Positions 35,209 to 44,543 of a stretch of 64,000 bases of DNA are shown here, one piece after another; the first letter of the stretch is position 1, and each line of letters begins with the position of its first letter. A program made the translations under genes and the position numbers. The DNA comes from Halobacteriovorax marinus. GTDB taxonomy: Bacteria > Bdellovibrionota > Bacteriovoracia > Bacteriovoracales > Bacteriovoracaceae. The notes beneath the pieces were generated by a model. That model had not been told where the DNA came from, searched no databases, and saw nothing but the letters and a program-made list of their open reading frames with translations. The stretch spans positions 1,302,001 through 1,366,000 of the forward strand of contig MAAO01000006.1 of the NCBI GenBank assembly GCA_002163155.1, read 5' to 3'.

Positions 35209-36742
35209 AAGAGCACTTCTAAGTGTTAGTGATAAGACAGGTATTGTTGATCTCGCTAGGACATTAGTTAAGTATGATTGCGAAATCATTAGCTCTGGTG
35301 GAACAAAGAAATTCCTAGAAGAAAATGGTATTCACTGCACTCGTATAGAAGATGTGACAGGTAATCCTGAGGCATTTTCTGGTAGAATGAAAACTCTTAG
35401 TTTTCAAGTCTCAAGTGCTCTGCTTTATCGCAGAGATTCTAAAGATGATATCAATCAGGCGAAAGAATTAAATATTGAACCAATTGATTTAGTTGTTTGT
35501 AATCTCTATCCCTTTGAAGAAGTTTCAAAGACATCAAGTGATTTAGATGAACTCATTGAAAATATCGATATTGGTGGACCTACCATGCTTAGGGCCTCTG
35601 CTAAGAATTATCACCATGTGGCAAGTCTCTGTGATACGAGAGATTATGAAAGTGTCATTAATGAATTAAATGAAACAAAAGGGGAGATTTCTTTTACAAC
35701 GAGAAAAAATCTCTGCGCTAAGACATTTGCTCACACGGCACACTATGACGCTACAATTATTGAAAAATTAAATCCTCTCTTAACTGATCGTCCAGCGGCG
35801 CAGGTGTTTAAATCAGGTGATTTAAAAGAGCTTAGATATGGTGAGAATCCTCATCAAAAAGCTTTCTTTCTAGGAGACAGCTCAAAGTGGCAAACTCTGC
35901 AAGGAAAAGATTTAAGTTACAATAATCTGCTAGACGCTGACGCTAGTTTTAGATGTTGCTTTGATCTTCATACAAAATTTCCCACAAAGAAAGTTGCTGT
36001 CATCGTGAAGCATTCAAACCCTTGTGGATCAGCTGTTACAAATGGCAATTTAGAATCTTTAGAGACTGCTTGGAGTAGTGATCCTATCAGTAGTTTTGGA
36101 GGAATCCTCTGTTTTAACTTTGAAGTTGATGAGGCAATGGCGACTTGGCTTGGTGACAAATTCGTAGAAGTTGTTATGGCCCCAAGCTTTTCTACTGAAG
36201 CCCAAGAGGTTTTTGCTAAGAAGAAGAACTTAAGACTCGTAGAGAGATCATTTGACGACTCTTTTCTATCTGAAGATATGGTGAAGTCAGTAGTTGGTGG
36301 ATTCGTTGTTCAAAAAGAAGATACTGAATTTTGCACTAAACTTAATTGTGTCACTAAGAATAATAGAAATGTTGATACGGACCTCTTAGAATTTGGAGTA
36401 GTTCTTACTAAGCATTTTAGAAGTAATGCCATCTCTCTTGTCACTAAGAAAGATGATCAACTTATTTTGGTTGGTGCTGGTATGGGGAATCCAAACCGTC
36501 TGGTAAGTACAACTCAGGCGATTGAAAAAGCTAAAGAAAATGGTTACACAGACCTAAGTGAATGTGTGCTGATCTCTGATGCTTTCTTCCCATTTAGAGA
36601 TAATGTTGAAGTGGCGAATTCCTTTGGAATTAAATCCATTGTTCAACCAGGCGGTAGTATCAAAGACAAAGATGTTGTGGCCGCAAGTGATGAATTTGAT
36701 ATGACTATGTATTTTACTGGTACGAGACACTTTAGACACTAG
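35186..36742 (+). CDS. purH: Bifunctional AICAR transformylase/IMP cyclohydrolase PurH
   Basis: The 518 residues include the MGS-like cyclohydrolase domain (ALLSVSDKTGIVDLA, ISSGGTKKFL, TGNPEAFSGRMKTL) and the transformylase domain (LRYGENPHQKAFF, VKHSNPCGSAV, SDAFFPFRDNVE, PGGSIKD). It makes the last two steps to IMP. AGAGGAA precedes the ATG, which lies inside purQ. Confidence 0.96.
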   Translation: MSSNLLIKRALLSVSDKTGIVDLARTLVKYDCEIISSGGTKKFLEENGIHCTRIEDVTGNPEAFSGRMKTLSFQVSSALLYRRDSKDDINQAKELNIEPIDLVVCNLYPFEEVSKTSSDLDELIENIDIGGPTMLRASAKNYHHVASLCDTRDYESVINELNETKGEISFTTRKNLCAKTFAHTAHYDATIIEKLNPLLTDRPAAQVFKSGDLKELRYGENPHQKAFFLGDSSKWQTLQGKDLSYNNLLDADASFRCCFDLHTKFPTKKVAVIVKHSNPCGSAVTNGNLESLETAWSSDPISSFGGILCFNFEVDEAMATWLGDKFVEVVMAPSFSTEAQEVFAKKKNLRLVERSFDDSFLSEDMVKSVVGGFVVQKEDTEFCTKLNCVTKNNRNVDTDLLEFGVVLTKHFRSNAISLVTKKDDQLILVGAGMGNPNRLVSTTQAIEKAKENGYTDLSECVLISDAFFPFRDNVEVANSFGIKSIVQPGGSIKDKDVVAASDEFDMTMYFTGTRHFRH

Positions 36743-36750
36743 GATTTGTT

Positions 36751-37734
36751 ATGAGTAAGACTTATAAAGACGTTGGCGTTGATATTACTAAAGGTGATGC
36801 CTTCGTAGAAAAAATTAAAAAGAAAGTGAAGTCTACTTACGGAGAAAATGTGATCTCCGGAGTTGGTGGTTTTGCTTGTCTCTATAAAATGGATGATGAG
36901 AGACTGCTCAGTGCTGGAACTGATGGGGTGGGAACAAAACTCCTTCTCGCTCAGAAGTTCAATAAACACGACACGATTGGAATTGATCTGGTCGCCATGT
37001 GTGTAAATGATATTCTCTGTACTGGTGCCAAACCACTCTTCTTCATGGATTATCTCGCTTGCTCATCTCTTGATGTAGAAGTCTCTTCTTCTATTGTGGA
37101 TGGCGTGGTTGAGGGATGTTTACAATCATCCTGTGCGCTCATTGGCGGAGAAACCGCAGAGATGCCAGGACTCTATAAAAGTGGTGAATACGATCTTGCT
37201 GGATTTGCCGTTGGTGAAGTTTATAGAGATAAGCTTGTTGATGGAAGTAAAATAAAAAGTGGTCAAACCATTCTTGGTCTTCCTTCAAGTGGCGCCCATA
37301 GTAATGGATATAGTCTACTTAGAGAGATCTATAAAAATGACGATGAAATGTTGCAACGTCTCTTAACTCCCACTAAGATTTACACTAAGGAAGTGACTCC
37401 TCTTATTAATGATGGACTTGTTTCTGGAATTGCTCATATCACTGGTGGTGGAATTCATAATATCTCTAGACTAAATAAGTCCCTAGATTATGAACTCAAT
37501 TCATGGCCTGATATTCATAGTGCTAGTTTTATGGACGCTCATACTGATCTCTTTTCTAGAATTTCAAAAGATTCCAAGTTAAGTGATGAAGAGTTATATA
37601 AGACTTTCAATATGGGGATTGGTATGGCGATTATGACTGATCACCCAGAAGAAATCCTCTCTCTCATCCCAGGCTCTATGGTCTTAGGGGTAGTGAAAGA
37701 GGGAAGTGGAAACACTTACATGAGAACTTTATAA
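36751..37734 (+). CDS. purM: AIR synthetase PurM
   Basis: The 327 residues (slightly short of the usual 345) carry the PurM signatures VGGFACLY, GTDGVGTKLLLAQ, GGETAEMPG and ITGGGIHNISR. It closes the imidazole ring of AIR. It is the last gene of the operon, with TAGGA just after the purH stop, and converges with the TSUP gene with a 19-bp overlap. Confidence 0.96.
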   Translation: MSKTYKDVGVDITKGDAFVEKIKKKVKSTYGENVISGVGGFACLYKMDDERLLSAGTDGVGTKLLLAQKFNKHDTIGIDLVAMCVNDILCTGAKPLFFMDYLACSSLDVEVSSSIVDGVVEGCLQSSCALIGGETAEMPGLYKSGEYDLAGFAVGEVYRDKLVDGSKIKSGQTILGLPSSGAHSNGYSLLREIYKNDDEMLQRLLTPTKIYTKEVTPLINDGLVSGIAHITGGGIHNISRLNKSLDYELNSWPDIHSASFMDAHTDLFSRISKDSKLSDEELYKTFNMGIGMAIMTDHPEEILSLIPGSMVLGVVKEGSGNTYMRTL

Positions 37735-38444
37735 AGAATTCTAAGCCCTGCAAAGAGTAGGGCCCCTTTGAAAATATATCGGAAAGACTTCTCCTGGATC
37801 TTTCCGAGTATTTTTACTCCCAGATGTGTTCCAAGTAGAGCTCCCACTGTTAATACCGCTATTAAATTTACATGTTCTAGGTAATTAAATCCTAGGTAGA
37901 AAAATGTTGGTAGTTTCACTAAATGACCAACTACTTGCACAGAACTCTTAGTGGCAACTATTTGCTCTTTAGTGAAATCAGACCTGATGAAAAAGGGAGC
38001 TATGAATGGTCCGGTGGCACCAATGAGTGGCCCTAAGATTCCTACACATACTCCCACAAAGGAGAAACACCAATACGGGAGTTTGATCTCTGGTAGGCGT
38101 TTGGGTTTAAAAACGCTATAGAAAATAAGCACAGCGATGAAGATAAGAAAGATATCTTTATTTTGAATAGTTTTAATAATTTTAATGGAAATCAATGTTC
38201 CTATGGGAACACCTGCACAGAACCATAGAAAAATCTTTCTAATGACATTGTCTCTTAAAAGCCAAGTTCTAGTGGAGTTACTAATGAGCTGAACTACTCC
38301 ATGGATGGGAACAATGACACTGATATCTAGAAAGAGAGTTAGAATGGAGAGGAGAACAATTCCTCCTCCCATACCACTCACTGCTGAGATAATTGCCGTT
38401 AAGGATCCACAAATAAAGAGAAAAGTTAAAACCAATGGGCTCAT
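37716..38444 (-). CDS. TSUP (TauE/SafE) family transporter
   Basis: The 242 residues contain about eight hydrophobic helices in two similar halves, with the small-residue motifs of TSUP permeases (ISAVSGMGGGIVLLSIL near the start and GPLIGATGPFIAPFFI in the middle). Family members move sulfite, sulfoacetate or other organic anions. The substrate here is not determined. The start overlaps the end of the RlmK-like gene by 4 bp, and the 3' end overlaps purM. Confidence 0.85.
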   Translation of the reverse strand: MSPLVLTFLFICGSLTAIISAVSGMGGGIVLLSILTLFLDISVIVPIHGVVQLISNSTRTWLLRDNVIRKIFLWFCAGVPIGTLISIKIIKTIQNKDIFLIFIAVLIFYSVFKPKRLPEIKLPYWCFSFVGVCVGILGPLIGATGPFIAPFFIRSDFTKEQIVATKSSVQVVGHLVKLPTFFYLGFNYLEHVNLIAVLTVGALLGTHLGVKILGKIQEKSFRYIFKGALLFAGLRILYKVLM

Positions 38445-39361
38445 TTCTTTTTTATTTCAAAACAAACGTGGATTTTCTTATCTTTAAAATCTTCAGGGAT
38501 AGTATTGAACGATATATCTTTTACATCAAATAGTTCAGAAACTTTAGGATCTAATCTAAATCCTCTCTTATTATTTGAGAAATAGAGAATTCCATCTTCA
38601 TTTAAAAGCTTCATACACCTTTCAATGAGAAAACCGTGATCTCTTAATATATCAAGCGTGTTACTCATTCTCTTGGAGTTACTAAAAGTAGGGGGATCTA
38701 AGAAAATAATATCAAATTTCTTCTCTTTATATTCATTCATAAATTTAAAGACATCAGCATTTATAAACTCATGATCTTTAAGTGGGATATCGTTGGCCTC
38801 AAAATTATCCTGACTCCATTGTATATAAGTCTTAGACATGTCTACATTAGTGGTGATTGCACCACCAAGAGCTGCTTGCACAGAAACTACACTGGTATAA
38901 CAAAAGAGATTTAAAAGACTCTTGTCTTTGGAAGTGGCGTTTAATTTAAGGCGCATAGGTCTGTGATCTAGAAAAAGTCCAGTGTCGATATAATCAATGA
39001 GATTAACAAGAACTACGGCGTCTTTCTCTTTGACTTCAAAGCGATTATTAGTGGAATCAAACTTCTCGTACTTATCTTCTTTAGTTTGAATAATTCTCTT
39101 TTTAATGATGATGTCATCACTCTTCATTTCAAAAATTTCACAAATGGCGGTGATCATTTCATCGTAGAGTTCAGGTTTTGCTTCATCAATCTTGTCGATT
39201 CTTCGATCAAAGATGATGACTTTGTCTTTGTAAATATCAATTAAGTAGGGATATTGTGGAATTTCCTTGTCGTATAAGCGGTATGCCTCAAATTGATTCT
39301 TCTTGGCCCATTTTCTACGATGTTTTAAATTCTTGAGTAATTTGTTTTTTATTTCGCTCAT
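38441..39361 (-). CDS. rlmK: RlmK-type 23S rRNA methyltransferase (stand-alone)
   Basis: The 306 residues match the C-terminal (RlmK) half of the fused RlmKL enzyme, which makes 7-methylguanine at position 2069 of 23S rRNA: NLKHRRKWAKKNQFEAYRLYD at the start, NLIDYIDTGLFLDHRPMR, LLNLFCYTS, TTNVDMSKTYIQWSQ, and FLDPPTFSNSKRM and FSNNKRGFRLD. The RlmL half is absent here. This is a rarer split form. The four-base overlap with the TSUP gene implies co-transcription. Confidence 0.82.
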   Translation of the reverse strand: MSEIKNKLLKNLKHRRKWAKKNQFEAYRLYDKEIPQYPYLIDIYKDKVIIFDRRIDKIDEAKPELYDEMITAICEIFEMKSDDIIIKKRIIQTKEDKYEKFDSTNNRFEVKEKDAVVLVNLIDYIDTGLFLDHRPMRLKLNATSKDKSLLNLFCYTSVVSVQAALGGAITTNVDMSKTYIQWSQDNFEANDIPLKDHEFINADVFKFMNEYKEKKFDIIFLDPPTFSNSKRMSNTLDILRDHGFLIERCMKLLNEDGILYFSNNKRGFRLDPKVSELFDVKDISFNTIPEDFKDKKIHVCFEIKKK

Positions 39362-39408
39362 AGTTCACTTTTTATTTAGTTATTTATCTATTATCCGATA
39401 ATTAGGAG

Positions 39409-42120
39409 ATGTTATTTAAGAGAATTTCTCTATTCATTCTACTCTTTGTTTCCCTGTTTGCAAAGGCCCATGGGGTTAGCGATATTCCGCCTTTTATGGC
39501 GGATGAAATTGCTGCTAATACTTGTCCTCTTCCTAGTTCTCTAAGCCTAGTGCTAGGTGATGGAGCGGCCAATGAAGAACTCTTTGAATTAGGTGAAACT
39601 ATGGAGAGTTATGAATGTATGAATAGGGAGAAGTTGTATAGTAAGTGCGATTGTCTTGATAAGGCCAATTTCAAACCCTATCCTGAAGATGTATTGGATT
39701 TTGGGGAGCGTTTTCAGACTGAATTAGCTACAAGAGACTTAGCGACAAAAGTATTTGAGCTCAATAGAAAATGGTTTATCTATAAACAAATGATTCAAAT
39801 GAATGGGCAAGTCCTACCAAAGTGTGAAATAGATAATTTCTCCGACTACGCAAGGGAGTCTTTAGAGGATATTTATAGCTTAGAAGAATTTGATCATGTA
39901 AGAAAATTTTTCTTTGATAAACATGGTTATACTTTTAATTTTGACTCCCAGCAGACGACAAGAAAAGTCCAAAGCCATGTCTTAATAGATATGTTCTCAG
40001 GAAATAGTGCTGATCAAGATTACTACTCATTTCCTTTAAAGAAAGAAGTAGTGCTTTCCTTTGTTACGAGGATTATTAACTCATCAACTTACTATAGTAA
40101 AATATCTGAAAGACACGTCTTTGATTATAAATCAGTCAGTGAGAACTATGAGTTATATTTCGATGAACTTTTAAAAGATCATGGTTTTCTCAGTGAACGC
40201 GATATTAAAGCAGTAAGAAATAAAATGAAAGATCTCACTTATCTGGTAATTAAGACTGCTTCAGGTATTGATAAAGTCACTAAAGAGGATATGAAGGACT
40301 TTAACAAGGTTAAAGCAGTAGTTGAGTCTACTTTGAATGCCTATTTTGTAGAGATGAGTAAAGACTATCAAAAGGACTGTAAAGAAATTGGAAAAATCTT
40401 TTCAATCTACAATGATGATTATGAGTATTTAAAGTCTTACACAAATGAAATACCTTTTAAAAAACTACTAAGTGCTCTTGAATCTTCACAGGGAACAATG
40501 GTTGGATTACACCTTATGTGTCAGGCCATGAAAAAAGAAATTCCTGCTAAATTTGGAAATTATCAAGCAGCACTTAAGAGTCTAAGAACACAAAACGTAT
40601 CTATTGTTGCTCAAAAAAATGAAGAAAAATTTAATTTGATTCTTTCATTTCCAAAAATTGGATCACCTCTACCTCCACTAAATCTTGTGGCGATTGATGG
40701 ACTTGATAAGTTAAAGCTTAAAGAGAAAATGAAGTCAGCTAGAGAAAGAGTTAAAGCAAAGAGAGAACAAGATAAGTCCAGTAAACGGGTACGAAATCAC
40801 GTTAAAGAAAGGCTAGCGAGATTAGAGAAAATATCGTTTAGAAGTTTTAAACCTTCTAGTTTAAGTACAGATCCTTCAATAGATGAAGCACTCGCTAAAA
40901 TTCCTCTTCAAGTAGGGTATATGAATGGTCCAGTTATGACTGTTCCAGATATGGTTATGCCTCTCTTTGCACCAGAAATGGTAGAACCTATTCATTTTGA
41001 TATGTCCTCGAATGCAACGGTTAGACCAATAGCAGTATCTAGTATAAATGAAACTATTTTAAATCGAGTTCAAGATATTGTGAGTAATAGAAACCTCTTA
41101 GATACTGATTTAGAAACTGCAAAAAAGACAAAAAAGTTGCCTGAAAACAATAATAAAGTAACGAAAACAACTAAGAAAAGTGATTTAGGAAATTCTTCTA
41201 AATCAAATAAAGAGAAAGATGAAAAAGAAATTCGTTTAGTTAAAGAAAAATCCAAGAAGAGCTTTTTTAGCTACTTCTCAAGTCCCGTAAGTTATGTGGG
41301 ACAAACTGGGGCTGTCTCGTTCCCTAGCTTTGGAGAAGACTTTAAAAAGAGAGATAAGATTGTCTACCAGCAAGCTTCAGTTGCTAAGAGGTCTAAGAAA
41401 TTTAAAAGAAAGAGTGTTGTCGATCCACAAGTTAAAAAGTACGCAGACAGCACTAATAAGCGCATAAGAAAGAAGGTTAATGCTGAATATAACTATGATC
41501 AATACTTGCAAAAGAAGCGACTCTTCGCGGTGAATAAACCCAAGATTGATCTTCAAAAAATCAAACGCATGAACAATCTTGCAAAGAAAGTATTCGAGCC
41601 TAGTGGCAAAATTGATTCTAGCTCAGTTAGTAAGAGAACTTTGAAAAATCAAATGGCCTCCATAAAGAAAGAGGATGTGGCTAAACAGGCCAAAAAGGCT
41701 GCTAGATATGATGGTACATCAAAAGCTAATACGATCGCTTCAACAGTTACTAGTACAAGTTCTAACTCAACTCCTACTAATTTAAGTACTGGTTATGGAA
41801 CTGCTAGTTATGAAAAAGAACATGTGAAAAAGAAAATCAAACCTAAGAAATTCTTATTTGAAAATGATTTTAAACAAATGGACAAGGATGACATCTTAGA
41901 TTTTGCTGATTCTTCACACTTTGTTTATGTTATTGTGAAAAAAGAGTTTCAACATATTCAAGTCGATTTTCTAGAAACTTATGAATACCAGATTATAAAC
42001 GGAGAAGTTTTTAAAACTCTTATCTCTTCAGAAAATATTCTAAGAGTAAAACCAACAGGTAAGAAATTAGAAGTTATGAATGAATTCTTTTTTCTAAAAA
42101 GAAAAGGTGTTGTTCAATAA
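39409..42120 (+). CDS. Large exported protein of unknown function
   Basis: The protein has 903 residues with an N-terminal signal peptide (MLFKRISLFILLFVSLFAKAHG). A cysteine-containing first part (NTCPLPS, ESYECMNREKLYSKCDC) is followed by long helical stretches and a very basic, Ser/Lys-rich low-complexity region (about 590-800), then a compact C-terminal domain. No family was recognised. The ribosome-site-like TAGGAG touches the ATG with no spacer, and an in-frame TAG lies just upstream, so the start is unusual. Its 3' end overlaps the converging kinase gene by 47 bp. Confidence 0.7.
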   Translation: MLFKRISLFILLFVSLFAKAHGVSDIPPFMADEIAANTCPLPSSLSLVLGDGAANEELFELGETMESYECMNREKLYSKCDCLDKANFKPYPEDVLDFGERFQTELATRDLATKVFELNRKWFIYKQMIQMNGQVLPKCEIDNFSDYARESLEDIYSLEEFDHVRKFFFDKHGYTFNFDSQQTTRKVQSHVLIDMFSGNSADQDYYSFPLKKEVVLSFVTRIINSSTYYSKISERHVFDYKSVSENYELYFDELLKDHGFLSERDIKAVRNKMKDLTYLVIKTASGIDKVTKEDMKDFNKVKAVVESTLNAYFVEMSKDYQKDCKEIGKIFSIYNDDYEYLKSYTNEIPFKKLLSALESSQGTMVGLHLMCQAMKKEIPAKFGNYQAALKSLRTQNVSIVAQKNEEKFNLILSFPKIGSPLPPLNLVAIDGLDKLKLKEKMKSARERVKAKREQDKSSKRVRNHVKERLARLEKISFRSFKPSSLSTDPSIDEALAKIPLQVGYMNGPVMTVPDMVMPLFAPEMVEPIHFDMSSNATVRPIAVSSINETILNRVQDIVSNRNLLDTDLETAKKTKKLPENNNKVTKTTKKSDLGNSSKSNKEKDEKEIRLVKEKSKKSFFSYFSSPVSYVGQTGAVSFPSFGEDFKKRDKIVYQQASVAKRSKKFKRKSVVDPQVKKYADSTNKRIRKKVNAEYNYDQYLQKKRLFAVNKPKIDLQKIKRMNNLAKKVFEPSGKIDSSSVSKRTLKNQMASIKKEDVAKQAKKAARYDGTSKANTIASTVTSTSSNSTPTNLSTGYGTASYEKEHVKKKIKPKKFLFENDFKQMDKDDILDFADSSHFVYVIVKKEFQHIQVDFLETYEYQIINGEVFKTLISSENILRVKPTGKKLEVMNEFFFLKRKGVVQ

Positions 42121-44479
42121 CCTTCTTACAATGCTCTACTTTAAAGGGTGGCGTTAAGAGTCTATAATCAATTTCACTTTCAAATTGCCAATTAGACAAA
42201 AGGTAACAATCTGACTGTTGTGACTTTGATAGTATTTCATCAATAACTTGAATCCCATTTTTCTTCCCTCCTGATTTATCCATGACGTAGTCACAAATAA
42301 TTAATGAAGGATGGGAATTTGCTAGAGAATTGAGTAAGTCTTCCCCTTTATCAAAGAGGTGTAACTCTAAGGTAAGGTTTGGAAAGTATTGTTTAATAGT
42401 CTTTGTAAATGTAGCCTCGAGGTTCATATTACTTAAGAGATCATCATTACAAGCGTAGATAGTAAGTTTCGTTTGACCATCTCCATAACAAGTAATTTCT
42501 TCGTGTGTTGTTTTCCCTTCTTCGTTGGACCCTTGCCATATAAGCGCTTCATGATCAGACCCTTCTGCTGACTCTAGCGTAAAGGTTATTTGTACTTCAG
42601 AAGACTTATTTAAATTCTTGGCCCAAATATCTTGTCCGTGTAGATTTATGATCTTTCTACAACTTGCGAGCCCTAGTCCAGTGCCACTAGCTTTTCCTTT
42701 AGAGTAGAAGGCCTCAAAGAGTTGCGCCACATCTTCCTTAGGAATAAGCGGTCCACTATTTATTATGGAAATGGAAGTTATGCCATTTCTTTGTTTTGAA
42801 GTGAAGCGTATATGTTTATTTGGAGTCTCAGACATGAGTGTTTGCGCTTCTATGGCATTTGAGATGAGATTTGATACCACTCGTACAATTCTTTCTTTAT
42901 TGGCGAGAACTAGACCTTGATGATCTAGCTCAAAGACGATTTGCACACCGTGCCTAAGAAGTTCTCGACTATTTAACTTGAGAGATTCTTTAATAATGTT
43001 CTTTAGAGAATGTTCTTTTAACTCTAGTGAGCTCTCTCTTGAGAAATCTAGTAGAGTGGCGAGTAAGTTTTCACTATGCTCGATACTATAATTTAATTCC
43101 TCTGTGATTTTTGCTAGCTTTCCAGGCGTCATTCTATGTTCGTCAAAATTTTCTAGCACCGAGGATAATTGACTAAGAGGTTTTCTAAGGTCGTGGGCCA
43201 TCATCTTGGCCGTATCGCCAATGGCGGCATCTTGCGCCTGATTTATAATGAGAGAGTTTTGTTTCTCAATAGTCATCTCGTTAGATCTAAACTCAAGGGC
43301 ACTATTTAGCGTTAAGATAATAAGCACTGAGATATCAAAGTAAGGCAATAGGGCATAGTTCTTTGAGATGGCTATATAGAGACATATGGAAGAAATGAGA
43401 CCTAGGAGCATACACACTATCTTTAAAAAATTGCCTTTCTTTTTATTTTTTCTAAAAGATGAGATCTGTTTTAGACAAATAATTAAACTAAGTATGGGTC
43501 CTAAGGCAAAAACAAAGGAGATAATATTTACACCTAAGTTTGATGAAATATATCCTGTAGGTATGAGAAAACTAATTAGCGAAGCAATCAAAAGAGTTGT
43601 GGCAAACCCTAGAAGCTGTACTTTCTTGTCTATTTCAAGCTTAGCTATCCTAGCAAAAATGATAAAGAGAAAGTAAGACCAAAGGGTTCGTGAGAGAAAG
43701 AGTAGTAAGAGCCTTGTTTCTCCCTTAGCGAAAAGCAGTGAGAGATGACCTGAGGCCACGACACTAACTAATGAACAACAACTTAATAACAGCACATACC
43801 AATAGAGTGTTTCTTTTCTAACCAGAAATTGAAAGAGAAAGAAGACAAAGATAAAGGAGACGAAAACCATGGCTATCAGTAAGGGTTTCGTGAACTTGAC
43901 CCTTTCTGCATGGAAGTAAATATTGGTGAGTTTATTAGTTCTTCCTAGAAAGAAGAAAGTATCAGAAAAACCTCCACGGGCCTTTGAACTCTTAGTTTTA
44001 AATACAAAGGTTATTGAGTCATTTTCTAATAGATCATTTGAGATGGGAATCTTAATATAGTCTAGCGCAGTTAAGCCTGTTGAAAAAGACCCTACATACT
44101 TCCCATTCAACCAAATTTTTACTTCCTCAAAATCTAATTGAGAAATGAGAATAGCTTTAGGGTAGTTTAAATTATTGGTACTTGTTGGGTTTTTTATTTC
44201 AACTTTATATAATCCACTTTCTCCAAGACCGATCTCTTTACCTTTAATTGTTTTGATAATTTCAAAGGTATGATTATGGATATTTTTAAAACAATCCATT
44301 ACGCATTTGATTTTCTCTTTGGTGCTCTTAGAGATCCGTATGGAATTCTTAGGGATCGAGAAGACTTCATTATTAATCGTGAGATTAAAAGAAGATTCTA
44401 GTAGAGAGAAAGTATAGAAAAGTCCCACTATAATAGTGAGACCAATAGCAATGGTAGATAATTGTCTAAAAAGTTTCAT
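42074..44479 (-). CDS. Hybrid histidine kinase with 7TM (DISM-like) sensor and receiver
   Basis: The protein has 801 residues. After a signal/anchor helix (about 8-28) comes a periplasmic strand-rich domain to about 195, then seven hydrophobic helices (about 198-395), the layout of 7TMR-DISM sensors. The H-box is MAHDLRKPLSQL with His429; the ATPase has NLISNAIEAQT and GTGLGLA. The last 120 residues are a receiver-like domain with LIICDYVMD holding the acceptor Asp, although the N-terminal acidic pair is weak (YACNDD). It is probably a membrane sensor with an attached phosphate acceptor; the target is unknown. Confidence 0.86.
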   Translation of the reverse strand: MKLFRQLSTIAIGLTIIVGLFYTFSLLESSFNLTINNEVFSIPKNSIRISKSTKEKIKCVMDCFKNIHNHTFEIIKTIKGKEIGLGESGLYKVEIKNPTSTNNLNYPKAILISQLDFEEVKIWLNGKYVGSFSTGLTALDYIKIPISNDLLENDSITFVFKTKSSKARGGFSDTFFFLGRTNKLTNIYFHAERVKFTKPLLIAMVFVSFIFVFFLFQFLVRKETLYWYVLLLSCCSLVSVVASGHLSLLFAKGETRLLLLFLSRTLWSYFLFIIFARIAKLEIDKKVQLLGFATTLLIASLISFLIPTGYISSNLGVNIISFVFALGPILSLIICLKQISSFRKNKKKGNFLKIVCMLLGLISSICLYIAISKNYALLPYFDISVLIILTLNSALEFRSNEMTIEKQNSLIINQAQDAAIGDTAKMMAHDLRKPLSQLSSVLENFDEHRMTPGKLAKITEELNYSIEHSENLLATLLDFSRESSLELKEHSLKNIIKESLKLNSRELLRHGVQIVFELDHQGLVLANKERIVRVVSNLISNAIEAQTLMSETPNKHIRFTSKQRNGITSISIINSGPLIPKEDVAQLFEAFYSKGKASGTGLGLASCRKIINLHGQDIWAKNLNKSSEVQITFTLESAEGSDHEALIWQGSNEEGKTTHEEITCYGDGQTKLTIYACNDDLLSNMNLEATFTKTIKQYFPNLTLELHLFDKGEDLLNSLANSHPSLIICDYVMDKSGGKKNGIQVIDEILSKSQQSDCYLLSNWQFESEIDYRLLTPPFKVEHCKKVIEQHLFFLEKRIHS

Positions 44480-44517
44480 TGATTAATATTATAGGGTATT
44501 TATGAGAAATTAAAAGG

Positions 44518-44539
44518 GTAGGGAGAGTGTTCTCCCTAC
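44518..44539 (-). terminator. Terminator after the first papain-like peptidase gene
   Basis: A 9-bp stem GTAGGGAGA/TCTCCCTAC with a 4-base loop starts 5 bases after the stop at 44544. On the minus strand it is followed by CCTTTTAATTT. Confidence 0.75.
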
Positions 44540-44543
44540 AATT

